Shown: positions 52,444 through 60,985 of the stretch, piece after piece
Position numbering within the stretch: position 1 is the first letter of the stretch
Layout: each line of letters starts with the position of its first letter
Source of the DNA: Hymenobacter negativus
GTDB lineage: Bacteria > Bacteroidota > Bacteroidia > Cytophagales > Hymenobacteraceae
DNA length: 64,000 bases
Assembly: GCF_016056375.1 (NCBI RefSeq)
Contig: NZ_JAEDAE010000003.1
Coordinates: 62,001-126,000 of the forward strand
Direction: 5' to 3'
The notes under the pieces: model-generated
Databases searched by the model: none
What the model was told of the DNA's origin: nothing
What the model saw: only the letters and a program-made list of their open reading frames with translations
Program-made: the position numbers and the translations under genes

Positions 52444-53922
52444 ATGTCCAAACTATTCATCTTTGCCGTGGGCGGCACCGGGGCCCGCGTGCTACGCTCC
52501 CTCACCATGCTGCTGGCGTCCGGAGTTCGCATTCCGAACTGCGACCAAGTGGTGCCCGTCCTCATCGACCCCGACACCCAGAACGGCGACGTGACGCGCA
52601 CCGTGGCTCTGCTCAAGCGCTACGCCCGCATTCACGAAGCGCTGTACGGCGACGGTCAGAAGGAAAAAACCGGATTCTTCAGCCAGCCCATGAACACGCT
52701 GGCTCATCTGAACACCGGCGGCTCGGAAGAACTGCGCGATTCGTTCGTGTACGACTTCGGCGGCATCAGCCAGCCCTTTCGCGACTACCTGCGCTACAAC
52801 GACCTCTCGGTGGAAACCCAAGGGCTGGTCGATTTGCTGTTCACGCAGGACAGCCTCGCGGCCAACCTCGACGTGGGGTTCCGTGGTTCGCCCAACGTGG
52901 GCTCGGTGGTTCTGAACGCGGTGGTGCAATCTAAGGAGATGCGCTACCTCGCCCAAAGCCTGCAGGACGGCGACCGGGCGTTTTTTATCAGCTCGATTTT
53001 TGGCGGGACCGGTGCGGCCGGCTTCCCGCTGCTGGTGAAAAACCTGCGCGACGCCAACTCCCCGCTGGCCCACCCCGAAATCCGCCGCCGCCTCAAAGCC
53101 GGCGCGCTAGTGATGCTGCCTTACTTCAAGTTGCAGGACCCCTCGGCTGACGAGAAGCAGGCCGGGCAGGATTTCATCGACTCGAATACCTTCGTCACGA
53201 AGACAAAAACGGCCCTTTCCTACTACGCCGACAACCTGCAAGGCCTGGAAGCCATGTACTACCTCGGCGACCAGCCCGGCCAGCCGCTGGCCAACCACCC
53301 TGGCCGCGCCGAGCAGCGCAACCAGGCCCATCTGCTGGAGCTGCTGGGGGCCCTGGCCGTGCCGCACTTCATGGAAGTGCCCGACAACCAGCTTGACGGT
53401 AACCAGCCCCTCTACCACGAGTACGGCCTGAAAGCCGATAGCACCGACATCGACTTCGGCCAGCTGCCCACCGAGATGCGCCAGGAAGTGGCCCGCCCGC
53501 TCATTCAGCTGCACTACTTCGCCCGCTACTTCCTCAAGCACACGCCGGAGGACGCCAAAGCACCCTATTACGAAGCCGGCGACCTCACTGCGCAATTGCG
53601 CAACAACCGCGCCCTGCGCGAGCTGACCGATTTTTTCGGCGACTACAACGAATGGCTGCGCGAGCTAGGCGTGAACCAGCGCCGCTACACTGCCATCCGC
53701 GCCGACGAGGCCGACTTCAACAAAATGGTGGCCGACAAGACGGTGGAAACCGGCATTTTCAGCAAAGGCATCACTCCCGGCTACTTCCGCGACGAGCTGA
53801 CAAAGGCCGTGGGCAAAGACACCCTGAAAAACCCGACGGAGAACGAAGCGCTGCGCTGGGTGGTAAAGGCCTTTGAGGAAGCGACGGACGAGATTCTGGA
53901 TAAGAAGCTGCAATACTCCTAA
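52444..53922 (+). CDS. Tubulin/FtsZ-like GTPase of the motor-like locus
   Basis: 492 residues, cytosolic. Two Gly-rich loops: LFIFAVGGTGARVLRSLTML at residues 4-23, in the place of the first nucleotide loop of FtsZ/tubulin, and FFISSIFGGTGAAGFPLLVK at 180-199, matching the GGGTGSG tubulin signature (GGTGAAG, 187-193). PVLIDPDTQNGD after strand 2 fits the ribose-contact region. The second half is mostly helical (about 290-490) and ends in charged helices. It resembles the bacterial tubulin-like family seen beside Hsp70-like genes, not cell-division FtsZ. GTP binding and polymerisation are inferences. Next gene encodes an actin/Hsp70-type ATPase. Confidence 0.82.
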   Translation: MSKLFIFAVGGTGARVLRSLTMLLASGVRIPNCDQVVPVLIDPDTQNGDVTRTVALLKRYARIHEALYGDGQKEKTGFFSQPMNTLAHLNTGGSEELRDSFVYDFGGISQPFRDYLRYNDLSVETQGLVDLLFTQDSLAANLDVGFRGSPNVGSVVLNAVVQSKEMRYLAQSLQDGDRAFFISSIFGGTGAAGFPLLVKNLRDANSPLAHPEIRRRLKAGALVMLPYFKLQDPSADEKQAGQDFIDSNTFVTKTKTALSYYADNLQGLEAMYYLGDQPGQPLANHPGRAEQRNQAHLLELLGALAVPHFMEVPDNQLDGNQPLYHEYGLKADSTDIDFGQLPTEMRQEVARPLIQLHYFARYFLKHTPEDAKAPYYEAGDLTAQLRNNRALRELTDFFGDYNEWLRELGVNQRRYTAIRADEADFNKMVADKTVETGIFSKGITPGYFRDELTKAVGKDTLKNPTENEALRWVVKAFEEATDEILDKKLQYS

Positions 53923-53945
53923 GCGCCGTCACCTCACGGGACCCC

Positions 53946-54097
53946 TCCGGGGCCGGCCCCCTCTCCCTGGGGAGAGGGGGAGCCTGACAAACCTTGCTTT
54001 TAAACAAACTTGAAACAACTCTAGAGGCCCTTCGCAACCAACGCCCGCGCCGCCGTGTCTCCCCTCTCCCCAGGAGAGGGGCCGGGGGTGAGGTTCT
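53946..54097. repeat. Paired family-A palindromes inside the motor-like locus
   Basis: Arms about 53946-53989 and 54056-54097, each a local hairpin (GGCCCCCTCTCCCTGGGGAG; CCCCTCTCCCCAGGAGAGGG), with about 66 bp of unique sequence between. The right arm is open in the frame of the next gene, so a longer N-terminus from 53994 would translate it; the ATG at 54126 is preferred. Confidence 0.85.
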
Positions 54098-54125
54098 GCC
54101 GACTGCGCCTCTCGCAATAAGACAC

Positions 54126-57100
54126 ATGGCTAAAATCCTGCGTTTGCACGATACCGGCTCCAGCACCCACGAGGGCTGGGGGCCGACTGGTAAAATTGGC
54201 CCCCACGAAGTGGAGCGCCTGCTCGACCCGCAGGGCGGCCGCGCCGCCAAAGTGGCGGTGTCCATTCCCTCGCCCTTCGCCCGGATGCATCTGGTAGAAA
54301 CGGCCCTGCGCTTCGTGACGCAGGGCGGCGCGGCCCAGGACTCGGTGTATCACCAACTGGTGAGTCACTTCTGGGATGTGTGGGAAATGGTGTTCAACTT
54401 CCATCAGCGCAAGCTGGCCAACCAGCGCCTACAAATCCGGGCCTGGCGCAAGGATGAGGAACTGGCCAAATTGCGGGCAAACCCCGCCACCCGCCCGCTG
54501 GCCGATGTGCTGAGCCTCTACCTCGACGGCCGCTTTGCCCGGCTGACCGAGATGCACCTCATCTACTTCCCCGGCGCCAATGGCGTGCCGCAGCTCATCG
54601 GCGGTACCTCGCCGCTCACGCTGTTTTTTCCGGCGCCCAATGTGAAGCCGCTGCCGGTGCAGCGCCCGCAGGGCGGGGGGTATTATTTTGATAACCAATA
54701 CGTGCCGCTGGCTAACCGTGAGGCCGCTTTCCGCGACTACGTGTACCAAGAGTTTGTGGGAGACCCGGCCCTGACAGCCCTCGCGCCGCTGGTGCGCGAC
54801 ACCCTAGACCGCGGCCTGCTGCAAAAGTGGGCCATGGACGGTACAGCCAGCCTCGCCAACTACCCTGTCCTCACCGATGCCTTCAACAACCAGATTGATG
54901 TGGCTGGTGTGCTGCTGCGCGTGCGACCCGACGAAGGCACCGTGCGTGGCTCCGACCTGTTCATCCGGCCCACGCGGGCGGGGGTGGCGGGGCCGCTGCC
55001 CATTGTGCTACGGCCTGGTTTGAAAGCGGTTGGCAAAAAGTATTACAACGAAACCCTGTTTGCCGACAGCGGGGCCACCGTGCCGGCTGCCGACGCCCGG
55101 CCGCTGAAGGAGCGCACCCTGCCCGGCCCGGAGCTGCCATATCCCTACCTCACGGTGAACGACCTGCTGGAAGAAACCCTGCTGGCCGTGCCGTATGAGG
55201 TGGACGAAGCCAAATTCTTCAGCGGCAACCTGAAAATTGCGCCTGGTTTCCGGCCCAGCAGCTGGCCGCTGCTGCCCATCAAGCCGCTGTATTTCGATTA
55301 CTTCACGCAGCAGGACTTGGCCGAGCACCTCTCGCTGGAGTTGGAATCGGCCTGCATCCGGGTGCGGCTGCGGGTGCCGGTGAGCGGCGGCGACTACGTG
55401 GACTATGAGCGCGCTTACTACGACAACCCGCAAGGGGAGGGCGTGGGGCGGTTGCGCGTGACCAACGTGGCGCTGTCAGTATTTCCCTTTGTGAAAGTGG
55501 CCGATGCGCCGCAGTACAACGACTTCTATAAAGTCATGCTGGTAGATGCCAACAACATCGACCCGAGCATGGTGACCAAGAAAGTCGACCTGAAATTCTG
55601 GGCCAACGGCCACCAGCTCAGCGAAACCGGTACCGACCAGAGCGCCACCCGCTACGAGCGCACGCCCAAAACCAGCCAGGACGAGGGCAGCACCTACTAC
55701 GAGGTGCGCGGCACCCATTTCGACTACCTCGAAGTGCTGAACCCGGCTCCGGCCGAGGGCCGTGCGCTCGTGATTCCGCGCTGGCCCGAAGTGCGCCAAG
55801 GCACTAAAGAATACCGTTTCGCCATCGACTTCGGCACCACGAACACCCACGTGGCCATGCAGGACAGCCCCGGGCAAGAGCCCAAGCCGTTCAGCTTCGG
55901 CCTGGCCGATACGCCGGTGGCCCTGCTGAAGAAGAGCACCGCCGAGCCCGACCGCACCGCCTACGAGCGCCTGTACCGGGGCATCGACGACGACCCGGCC
56001 AACTTCGTGCAAATCAAGCGCTGGCAGCAGTACCAGGAGCGCGAATTCGTGCCGCCCATCATCGGGGCCGACAGCTCGCCCTATGCATTCCCGGCCCGCA
56101 CCGCCACCTACGAGGCGGCCAACTACGCCACCCAAGAGCTGAGCGTGCTCGGCAACATCAACGTGGCCTTCGGTATCATCACCGAGGAGCAGCGCCGGCC
56201 GAACTACCATACTAATCTGAAGTGGGATAATTCGCTGAACATTGCCAACACCAACCGCGTGCGAGCGTTTTTCAAGGAAATCCTGCTGCTGTGCCGCGCC
56301 AAGGTGGCCCTCAACGGTGGCAGCCTCGCGGCCACGCAAATCACTTGGTTTGCCCCGCTGAGCTTCTCGACCTACCAGCGCAACCTGTACCAGCGTGAGT
56401 GGGATACACTGTTTCACAGCGTCTTCCACACCACCAACTCCATGCCCTGCATGGTCGAGTCGACGGCACCATACTACTACCTCACCCGCCGCAACATCGT
56501 GACGCTGGGGCCGGGCGAAAACGCGGCCTTTATCGACATCGGCGGCGGCACCACTGATGTGCTGCTCTACGCCGACCGCAAGCCGGTGCTGAGCACCTCG
56601 TTCCGCTTCGCCGGCAACGACCTGTGGGGCGACGGCGGGGCCGAGGTGCGCGGCTCGAAGGACAACGGCCTCGTGCGTTTCGGCGTGGCCGGCGTGCAGA
56701 GCGCGGTGCTTTCGCCCGCCGCCCGCCGGGCCCGCGAATACGTGCTGGTGGCCGAAGGAACCGACAATTTTGGCTCTGAGGATGTGGCCAGCTTCCTGTT
56801 CAACTATGACCAGCTGCTGGGATTTAGCGAGCGGCTCCTGCGGGCCGAGCACCTGCGGGTGTTGTTCTACCTGCACTTCGGCGCGCTCATTTATCACGTG
56901 GCGCAGGTGACGGTGGCCAACGGCCAGCAGCTGCCGCGCTACCTGTGCTTCACGGGGCGCGGCAGCCTCTACGTGCGCCTGCTGGCGGCGGGTTCCAACC
57001 TGCAGCCGGTGGAGAAGCTGGCCCGCCTCATCATGGAAAAAGCCACCGGCCAGACCGTGCCGGCCGATTTCCGCATCAAGCTGGCCGACGACCCCAAGCA

Positions 57101-57533
57101 AACCACCGCCAACGGCGGCGTACTCGCCACCGGCCAGATTCCGCAGGACCCGCCCATGGTGCGCCCCGTGGGCACGCTGCCCGACCCCGAAAACCCGCAG
57201 GCCGACAAAGGCGAGCACCACCTCGAAGCCACGGCCGTGACCGACGAAATCAAGCAAGCCGTGTTGAGCAATGCCCGCGCCTGCCTCAAGCTGCTGCTCG
57301 AAGACCCCGAGCTGAAGCGCGTGCAGGCCGACCTGGGGGTGAAAAACGACCCCGGGCTGGTGATGAACACGCTGGAGCGCAGCCTCGGCGACTCGTTCAA
57401 CCTCTATCGCCAGCAGTACGCCGACGTGCTGCGCGACGGCGATACCGTGCCTGAAACGCTGTTCTTCCTGCCGTTCAAAAACGCCCTGTATGAGCTATCC
57501 AAGGTGCTTCATGACGCGCAGCCGCTCAACTAG
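54126..57533 (+). CDS. Large protein with an actin/Hsp70-type ATPase domain
   Basis: 1135 residues from ATG 54126 (MAKILRLHDTGSSTHEGWGP). Residues 1 to about 555 are a region I do not recognise, with the conserved-looking YFPGANGVPQLIGGTSPLTL and PYPYLTVNDLLEE. The ATPase domain starts with phosphate loop 1, YRFAIDFGTTNTHVAMQ (about 562-578), continues with phosphate loop 2 NAAFIDIGGGTTDVLLYA (about 800-817), and a connect segment RFAGNDLWGDGGAEV. Cytosolic. The order (loop 1, interdomain LSFSTYQRN, loop 2) is that of Hsp70/MreB/ParM. It resembles SrfB-like Hsp70 proteins in outline only. Downstream gene start overlaps its 3' end. Confidence 0.85.
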   Translation: MAKILRLHDTGSSTHEGWGPTGKIGPHEVERLLDPQGGRAAKVAVSIPSPFARMHLVETALRFVTQGGAAQDSVYHQLVSHFWDVWEMVFNFHQRKLANQRLQIRAWRKDEELAKLRANPATRPLADVLSLYLDGRFARLTEMHLIYFPGANGVPQLIGGTSPLTLFFPAPNVKPLPVQRPQGGGYYFDNQYVPLANREAAFRDYVYQEFVGDPALTALAPLVRDTLDRGLLQKWAMDGTASLANYPVLTDAFNNQIDVAGVLLRVRPDEGTVRGSDLFIRPTRAGVAGPLPIVLRPGLKAVGKKYYNETLFADSGATVPAADARPLKERTLPGPELPYPYLTVNDLLEETLLAVPYEVDEAKFFSGNLKIAPGFRPSSWPLLPIKPLYFDYFTQQDLAEHLSLELESACIRVRLRVPVSGGDYVDYERAYYDNPQGEGVGRLRVTNVALSVFPFVKVADAPQYNDFYKVMLVDANNIDPSMVTKKVDLKFWANGHQLSETGTDQSATRYERTPKTSQDEGSTYYEVRGTHFDYLEVLNPAPAEGRALVIPRWPEVRQGTKEYRFAIDFGTTNTHVAMQDSPGQEPKPFSFGLADTPVALLKKSTAEPDRTAYERLYRGIDDDPANFVQIKRWQQYQEREFVPPIIGADSSPYAFPARTATYEAANYATQELSVLGNINVAFGIITEEQRRPNYHTNLKWDNSLNIANTNRVRAFFKEILLLCRAKVALNGGSLAATQITWFAPLSFSTYQRNLYQREWDTLFHSVFHTTNSMPCMVESTAPYYYLTRRNIVTLGPGENAAFIDIGGGTTDVLLYADRKPVLSTSFRFAGNDLWGDGGAEVRGSKDNGLVRFGVAGVQSAVLSPAARRAREYVLVAEGTDNFGSEDVASFLFNYDQLLGFSERLLRAEHLRVLFYLHFGALIYHVAQVTVANGQQLPRYLCFTGRGSLYVRLLAAGSNLQPVEKLARLIMEKATGQTVPADFRIKLADDPKQTTANGGVLATGQIPQDPPMVRPVGTLPDPENPQADKGEHHLEATAVTDEIKQAVLSNARACLKLLLEDPELKRVQADLGVKNDPGLVMNTLERSLGDSFNLYRQQYADVLRDGDTVPETLFFLPFKNALYELSKVLHDAQPLN

Positions 57534-58629
57534 CCGCGTCGGCTCGATGAGCCTGCTCCAGCCGGGCGGCTGCCCGCGCAAGGGCAGCCGGCCGTTGCTG
57601 CTTCTCCTGCTCCTGGGGTTACTGAGTGGCAGCCCGGTGGTGTGGGCCCAGCCAGCGGCTAGCCCGCCAAAGTCCGGTGTAGCTGCCGACTCATCGGCGG
57701 CGGGTAGCACGGTCACGGCTCAGCCAGCTTCGCACTGGTCGACGGTGTGGGCTGTGCTGGGTGGCGTGGCCATCGGCGCGCTGGGCGTGTGGTTTTTCGT
57801 GCGAAAATCACCGTCAACCAGTGTTCCGGCCCCGCCGGAAGCCCCTGTTCCCGCGCCCATTCCCGTGCCCGAGCCGGTGCGGAAAAAGCCGGCGGAAAAT
57901 GTGCGAAAGTCGCCGCCCACCGAGCCGCCCGCTATTGAGAATACGAGCAAGGGCGAAAGCACGGGCAAAGGCGTTTCGTTTCAGTCGATGCGCGAAGTGC
58001 AGGGCACGACTTCGAAGCAGCCAGCCAAACCATCGGGCAAGGATAAACGAAACCAGCCCAACTTCAACTCCCGCAACTCGCCCGCAGCCAATCCATCCCA
58101 GTCCTGGCCAAAGATTGCACCCCGTACCTCCGCTATGAACCCAACTTCACCCCTGCCGCCGCCCACTGGCGATAACCAGCCCCTGGAGCCCGGCCAAACC
58201 GTTGAATGGGCCGCGCCAACGTCTACGCCGCCCGCCATTCAGGAATTGATTGATAGCAGCGCCCACGAAGCCGCCGCTGCCGAAGCCGCCCCGCCTGCCG
58301 CCTCAAACGGCCCGCTGCACTACTACGCACCGGCACCCGACGTGCCCAGCATCGAGCACCGCAAGCTCAGTCCCAACCCGCTGCCCCAGATGCCGCTGCT
58401 CATTACACTTCCTTCGGCGGAAGCTGTTACGGCGCAGTTTTCCTTCAGCCCGCAGGCCGACCAGTCGCGCATTATCGGCAACGGTGTGCGGGAGCTGAAG
58501 GAATTCTTCCAGTTTGAGCTGCCACCCACCGAGCAGTTCACCACCATCAAAAACCTGAAAGCCGGCAAGCTGGAAAAGCGCGACGACGCCTGGCACGTTG
58601 TGCAAAAGGCAGAAATTGCGCTGAGCTAG
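57511..58629 (+). CDS. Pro-rich membrane-anchored protein of the motor-like locus
   Basis: 372 residues if the ATG at 57511 is used (57490 and 57547 are alternatives; the first two overlap the previous gene, indicating coupling). N-terminal signal or TM (RPLLLLLLLGLLSGSPVVWAQ), then a second hydrophobic helix STVWAVLGGVAIGALGVWFFV (about 74-95), after which lies a long Pro/Ser/Ala-rich, charged linker (about 100-260). A compact C-terminal domain (about 275-372) has PLLITLPSAEAVTAQFSFSP, GNGVRELKEFFQFELPP and AWHVVQKAEIALS. If the first segment is cleaved, the C-terminal domain would be cytosolic, where it could meet the two NTPases (inference). Confidence 0.72.
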   Translation: MTRSRSTSRVGSMSLLQPGGCPRKGSRPLLLLLLLGLLSGSPVVWAQPAASPPKSGVAADSSAAGSTVTAQPASHWSTVWAVLGGVAIGALGVWFFVRKSPSTSVPAPPEAPVPAPIPVPEPVRKKPAENVRKSPPTEPPAIENTSKGESTGKGVSFQSMREVQGTTSKQPAKPSGKDKRNQPNFNSRNSPAANPSQSWPKIAPRTSAMNPTSPLPPPTGDNQPLEPGQTVEWAAPTSTPPAIQELIDSSAHEAAAAEAAPPAASNGPLHYYAPAPDVPSIEHRKLSPNPLPQMPLLITLPSAEAVTAQFSFSPQADQSRIIGNGVRELKEFFQFELPPTEQFTTIKNLKAGKLEKRDDAWHVVQKAEIALS

Positions 58630-58631
58630 TT

Positions 58632-58747
58632 GTAGAGACGCATATTTGCGTCTTGCCGTTGAACATCGATGTTGGGTCCTGTCTTTTTCAGTTGCCAAAA
58701 GGCATTGTATCAGCATTTCAACGACGAGACGCGAATATGCGTCTCTC
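58632..58747. repeat. Family-C palindrome (GTAGAGACGCA arms) inside the motor-like locus
   Basis: Arms 58632-58662 and 58717-58747; starts 2 bp after a stop codon and ends 18 bp before the next ATG. Related to 31361-31458 but with different loop. Confidence 0.9.
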
Positions 58748-58765
58748 TGTTTGTTGCCCCATTTT

Positions 58766-60259
58766 ATGCTCCTAATTGAAATTCTCCTTATCCTGGCGCT
58801 GGTGGCCTGGCAGGCGCTGGTGTTTCTGCGCAACCGCCAGCTAGTGGCCCGGGTGCAGGCCATGTACCCGCAGGCGGGTGCGGTGGGCGTGCAGCCCATT
58901 CCCTTCACGGCGGCCGACCCGGACAAGAACTTCGCCATCCAGTACGATGCCCTGATTACCCGCGATGCCTCGCCGGAGTTCGGCCAAATCATCACCGACA
59001 CCAACGAATACCTGCTCAATAACCGGGGCGCGGCGGCCGATTTTGGCATTTTGAAAGACATTTCGGAGCGCCACGCCGAGGCGCTGGACGAGGAAATTCA
59101 GGCCCAGATTGCCACGCCGCTGTATCTGGGCTTGCTGGGCACGTTCACGGGGGCCATTATCGGGCTGGTGTCGCTGGTCGGCAACCCGTTTGCCGACGTG
59201 ACGGCTAACCCGAATACCGATACCTCGTTCAGCAACGGCGACGTGCAGCATTTCCTCGGCGGGGTGCTGATTGCAATGATTGGTAGCCTGTTTGGCCTCG
59301 CCTTCACCCTGGCCGGCAACCAGTTGCTGAAGCAGGCCCGCGCTGCCCGCGACCGCAACAAAAATGCCTACTATACCTTTCTGCAAAAGGCGCTGCTGCC
59401 CAAACTGAACTCCGACATGCAGGCCGGCATGAGCAACCTGAAATCGGTGCTCGATACCTTCAACGCCGAGTTTTTTAGCCAGATTCAGAACGACTTTTTC
59501 AGCAAGATTCACGAGTTCACGCCGCTCATTGCCAGCATCACTGAGAACGTGAGCATTCAGAAGCGCTTCCTGGAGCAGCTGGAAAAAATCGGCTACTCGG
59601 AGCTGGCCAATGCTACCATCAAGGTGTTTGACCGGGTGGACGAAAGCGCCCAGACCTTTGAGAAATTCCTGGGCTACCAGCAGGCGCTGAACACGACCGT
59701 GACGCACAGCAACGAGGCCGCCCAGACCATTGGCTCGCTCCTCAACCGCCTCACGGCGCTGGAGCAGGGCCTGGCCAGTGTGCCGCAGTACCTGCAGCAG
59801 CACGACGATGCGCTACGCCAGCAAGTAGCGTTTTTCAGCCAGCACGGCAAGCTGCTGGCTGATTTGGGCGCGCAAATCCGCCAGGGCGTGAGCGAGGGCG
59901 TGCACCGCATGGATGCCGAGCTCGACGGCCGCCTGCAGGAGTTGCAGAAAGAAGCTTCTGAGGCTCATGAGCAGTGGCAGCAGCATTTCCGCCGCCTAAA
60001 CCAGGACAACATCTACCAGAAAATTACCGAATACCTCAACCCCTTCACCCAGCTACCGGCCCAGCAAAAGGACCTCAACGTGCTGCAGGAACGCCAGGCG
60101 TCGTTGGCGGCGCAGGCCATGCAACGCATGGAAGCCCGGCTTTTGGCCGATGCGCAGCTGCAGCAGCAGCTCCTGCAGCAGGTGGACCGGACCAACAAGG
60201 TGCTGGAGGAAATCACCCGGCCGAACTGGTTTCAACGGAATATTCTGGGCAAGAAGTAA
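58766..60259 (+). CDS. MotA/TolQ/ExbB-like proton channel with long coiled-coil tail (ZorA-like)
   Basis: 497 residues from ATG 58766; an upstream in-frame ATG would translate the palindrome. TM1 LLIEILLILALVAWQALVFL (2-21); TM2 YLGLLGTFTGAIIGLVSLVG (about 112-131), holding the GLLGT motif of TolQ/ExbB/MotA; TM3 FLGGVLIAMIGSLFGLAFTLAG (about 153-174). Residues about 180-490 are helical and coiled-coil in pattern (FLEQLEKIGYSELANATIK, QAMQRMEARLLADAQLQQQL), projecting into the cytosol. That long tail is characteristic of ZorA, not flagellar MotA. It is followed 55 bp later by its MotB-like partner. Confidence 0.9.
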   Translation: MLLIEILLILALVAWQALVFLRNRQLVARVQAMYPQAGAVGVQPIPFTAADPDKNFAIQYDALITRDASPEFGQIITDTNEYLLNNRGAAADFGILKDISERHAEALDEEIQAQIATPLYLGLLGTFTGAIIGLVSLVGNPFADVTANPNTDTSFSNGDVQHFLGGVLIAMIGSLFGLAFTLAGNQLLKQARAARDRNKNAYYTFLQKALLPKLNSDMQAGMSNLKSVLDTFNAEFFSQIQNDFFSKIHEFTPLIASITENVSIQKRFLEQLEKIGYSELANATIKVFDRVDESAQTFEKFLGYQQALNTTVTHSNEAAQTIGSLLNRLTALEQGLASVPQYLQQHDDALRQQVAFFSQHGKLLADLGAQIRQGVSEGVHRMDAELDGRLQELQKEASEAHEQWQQHFRRLNQDNIYQKITEYLNPFTQLPAQQKDLNVLQERQASLAAQAMQRMEARLLADAQLQQQLLQQVDRTNKVLEEITRPNWFQRNILGKK

Positions 60260-60314
60260 GGACGGCACGGCGGGGGGTGAGGCGCCCCGGCCGCGCCATT
60301 AGAAAACCAACACT

Positions 60315-60974
60315 ATGAAAGAGAGCAAGGACTTCTTCTGGCCCAGCTACGTGGACCTCATGACGGCCTTGTTCCTGACCATGCTCGTGCTATTCGTGCT
60401 CAGCTACAAGCTCTTCAAAGACAAGCAGCGCGACAACGACAAGCTCATCTACGACCTGAAAGTACAGGTGCAGGAAAAGCGCAAGCTCGACGAAATCAAG
60501 GCCGCGCTCAAACGGCTTGAAAGCAATTATTTCGAGTACAACGCCACTTATAAGCGCTACGAGCTGAAATTCCCGGTCACCTTTGCGCCCAAGAGCGACG
60601 TGCTGCCCTACGAGGCCCAGGCCCCGCTGGTGAAAGCCGGCCGCTTCCTGCTGAGCCAGATGCAGGCCATCAAAAACGACGACAAGGTGCAGTACCTCAT
60701 TGTAGTAGAGGGCCGCGCGGCCAAAGACCTGCGCTACCCCGCCAATGACCCGCACAACCTCGACGGCCCGGCCGTGCGCCAGCTCAGCTACAGCCGGGCA
60801 CTGAGCGTGATTCGGCTCTGGGAGCAGGCCGGGCTGCGTTTTCCCAGCAACCTGGAGATAGTGGCGGCGGGCAGCGGCTTCCGCGGGGCCGGCCGCTACA
60901 CCGGCAGTCAGGAGGCGCTGAACAAGCGCTTCATTATCCAGATTCAGCCCAAGATTGGCTCGATTGGGAAGTAA
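60315..60974 (+). CDS. MotB/OmpA-like stator partner (ZorB-like)
   Basis: 219 residues. Short cytosolic N-terminus, one TM (YVDLMTALFLTMLVLFVLSY, about 12-31) with Asp14 at the position of the essential proton-accepting Asp of MotB, a charged coiled coil (about 34-70), then an OmpA-type peptidoglycan-binding domain: TFAPKSDVLPYEAQAPLV, YLIVVEGRAAKDLR, VRQLSYSRALSVIRLWEQAG, IVAAGSGFRGAGRY. The motif text YVDLMTAL is close to ZorB. With the preceding gene it should form a cell-wall-anchored ion-driven motor. Last gene of the locus; convergent with the next gene, 11 bp away, with no clear terminator. Confidence 0.92.
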   Translation: MKESKDFFWPSYVDLMTALFLTMLVLFVLSYKLFKDKQRDNDKLIYDLKVQVQEKRKLDEIKAALKRLESNYFEYNATYKRYELKFPVTFAPKSDVLPYEAQAPLVKAGRFLLSQMQAIKNDDKVQYLIVVEGRAAKDLRYPANDPHNLDGPAVRQLSYSRALSVIRLWEQAGLRFPSNLEIVAAGSGFRGAGRYTGSQEALNKRFIIQIQPKIGSIGK

Positions 60975-60985
60975 TAGGGAATGAC

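Noticed and set aside
52444..53922. Cell-division FtsZ
   Set aside because: Only the nucleotide loops are FtsZ-like; no FtsA/FtsQ neighbours and no C-terminal FtsA-binding tail.
55476..57257. 593-residue minus-strand frame opposite the actin-like ATPase gene
   Set aside because: Val/Gly/His/Gln-rich shadow; the plus strand has both phosphate loops.
50475..60974. Canonical Zorya system
   Set aside because: ZorA/ZorB-like genes are present, but no ZorC, ZorD helicase or ZorE HNH nuclease is found, and five other families are.
58766..60974. Flagellar MotAB, Tol-Pal or gliding GldLM motor
   Set aside because: No flagellar, tolA/tolB/pal or gldKN genes nearby; the long coiled-coil tail does not fit MotA or TolQ.
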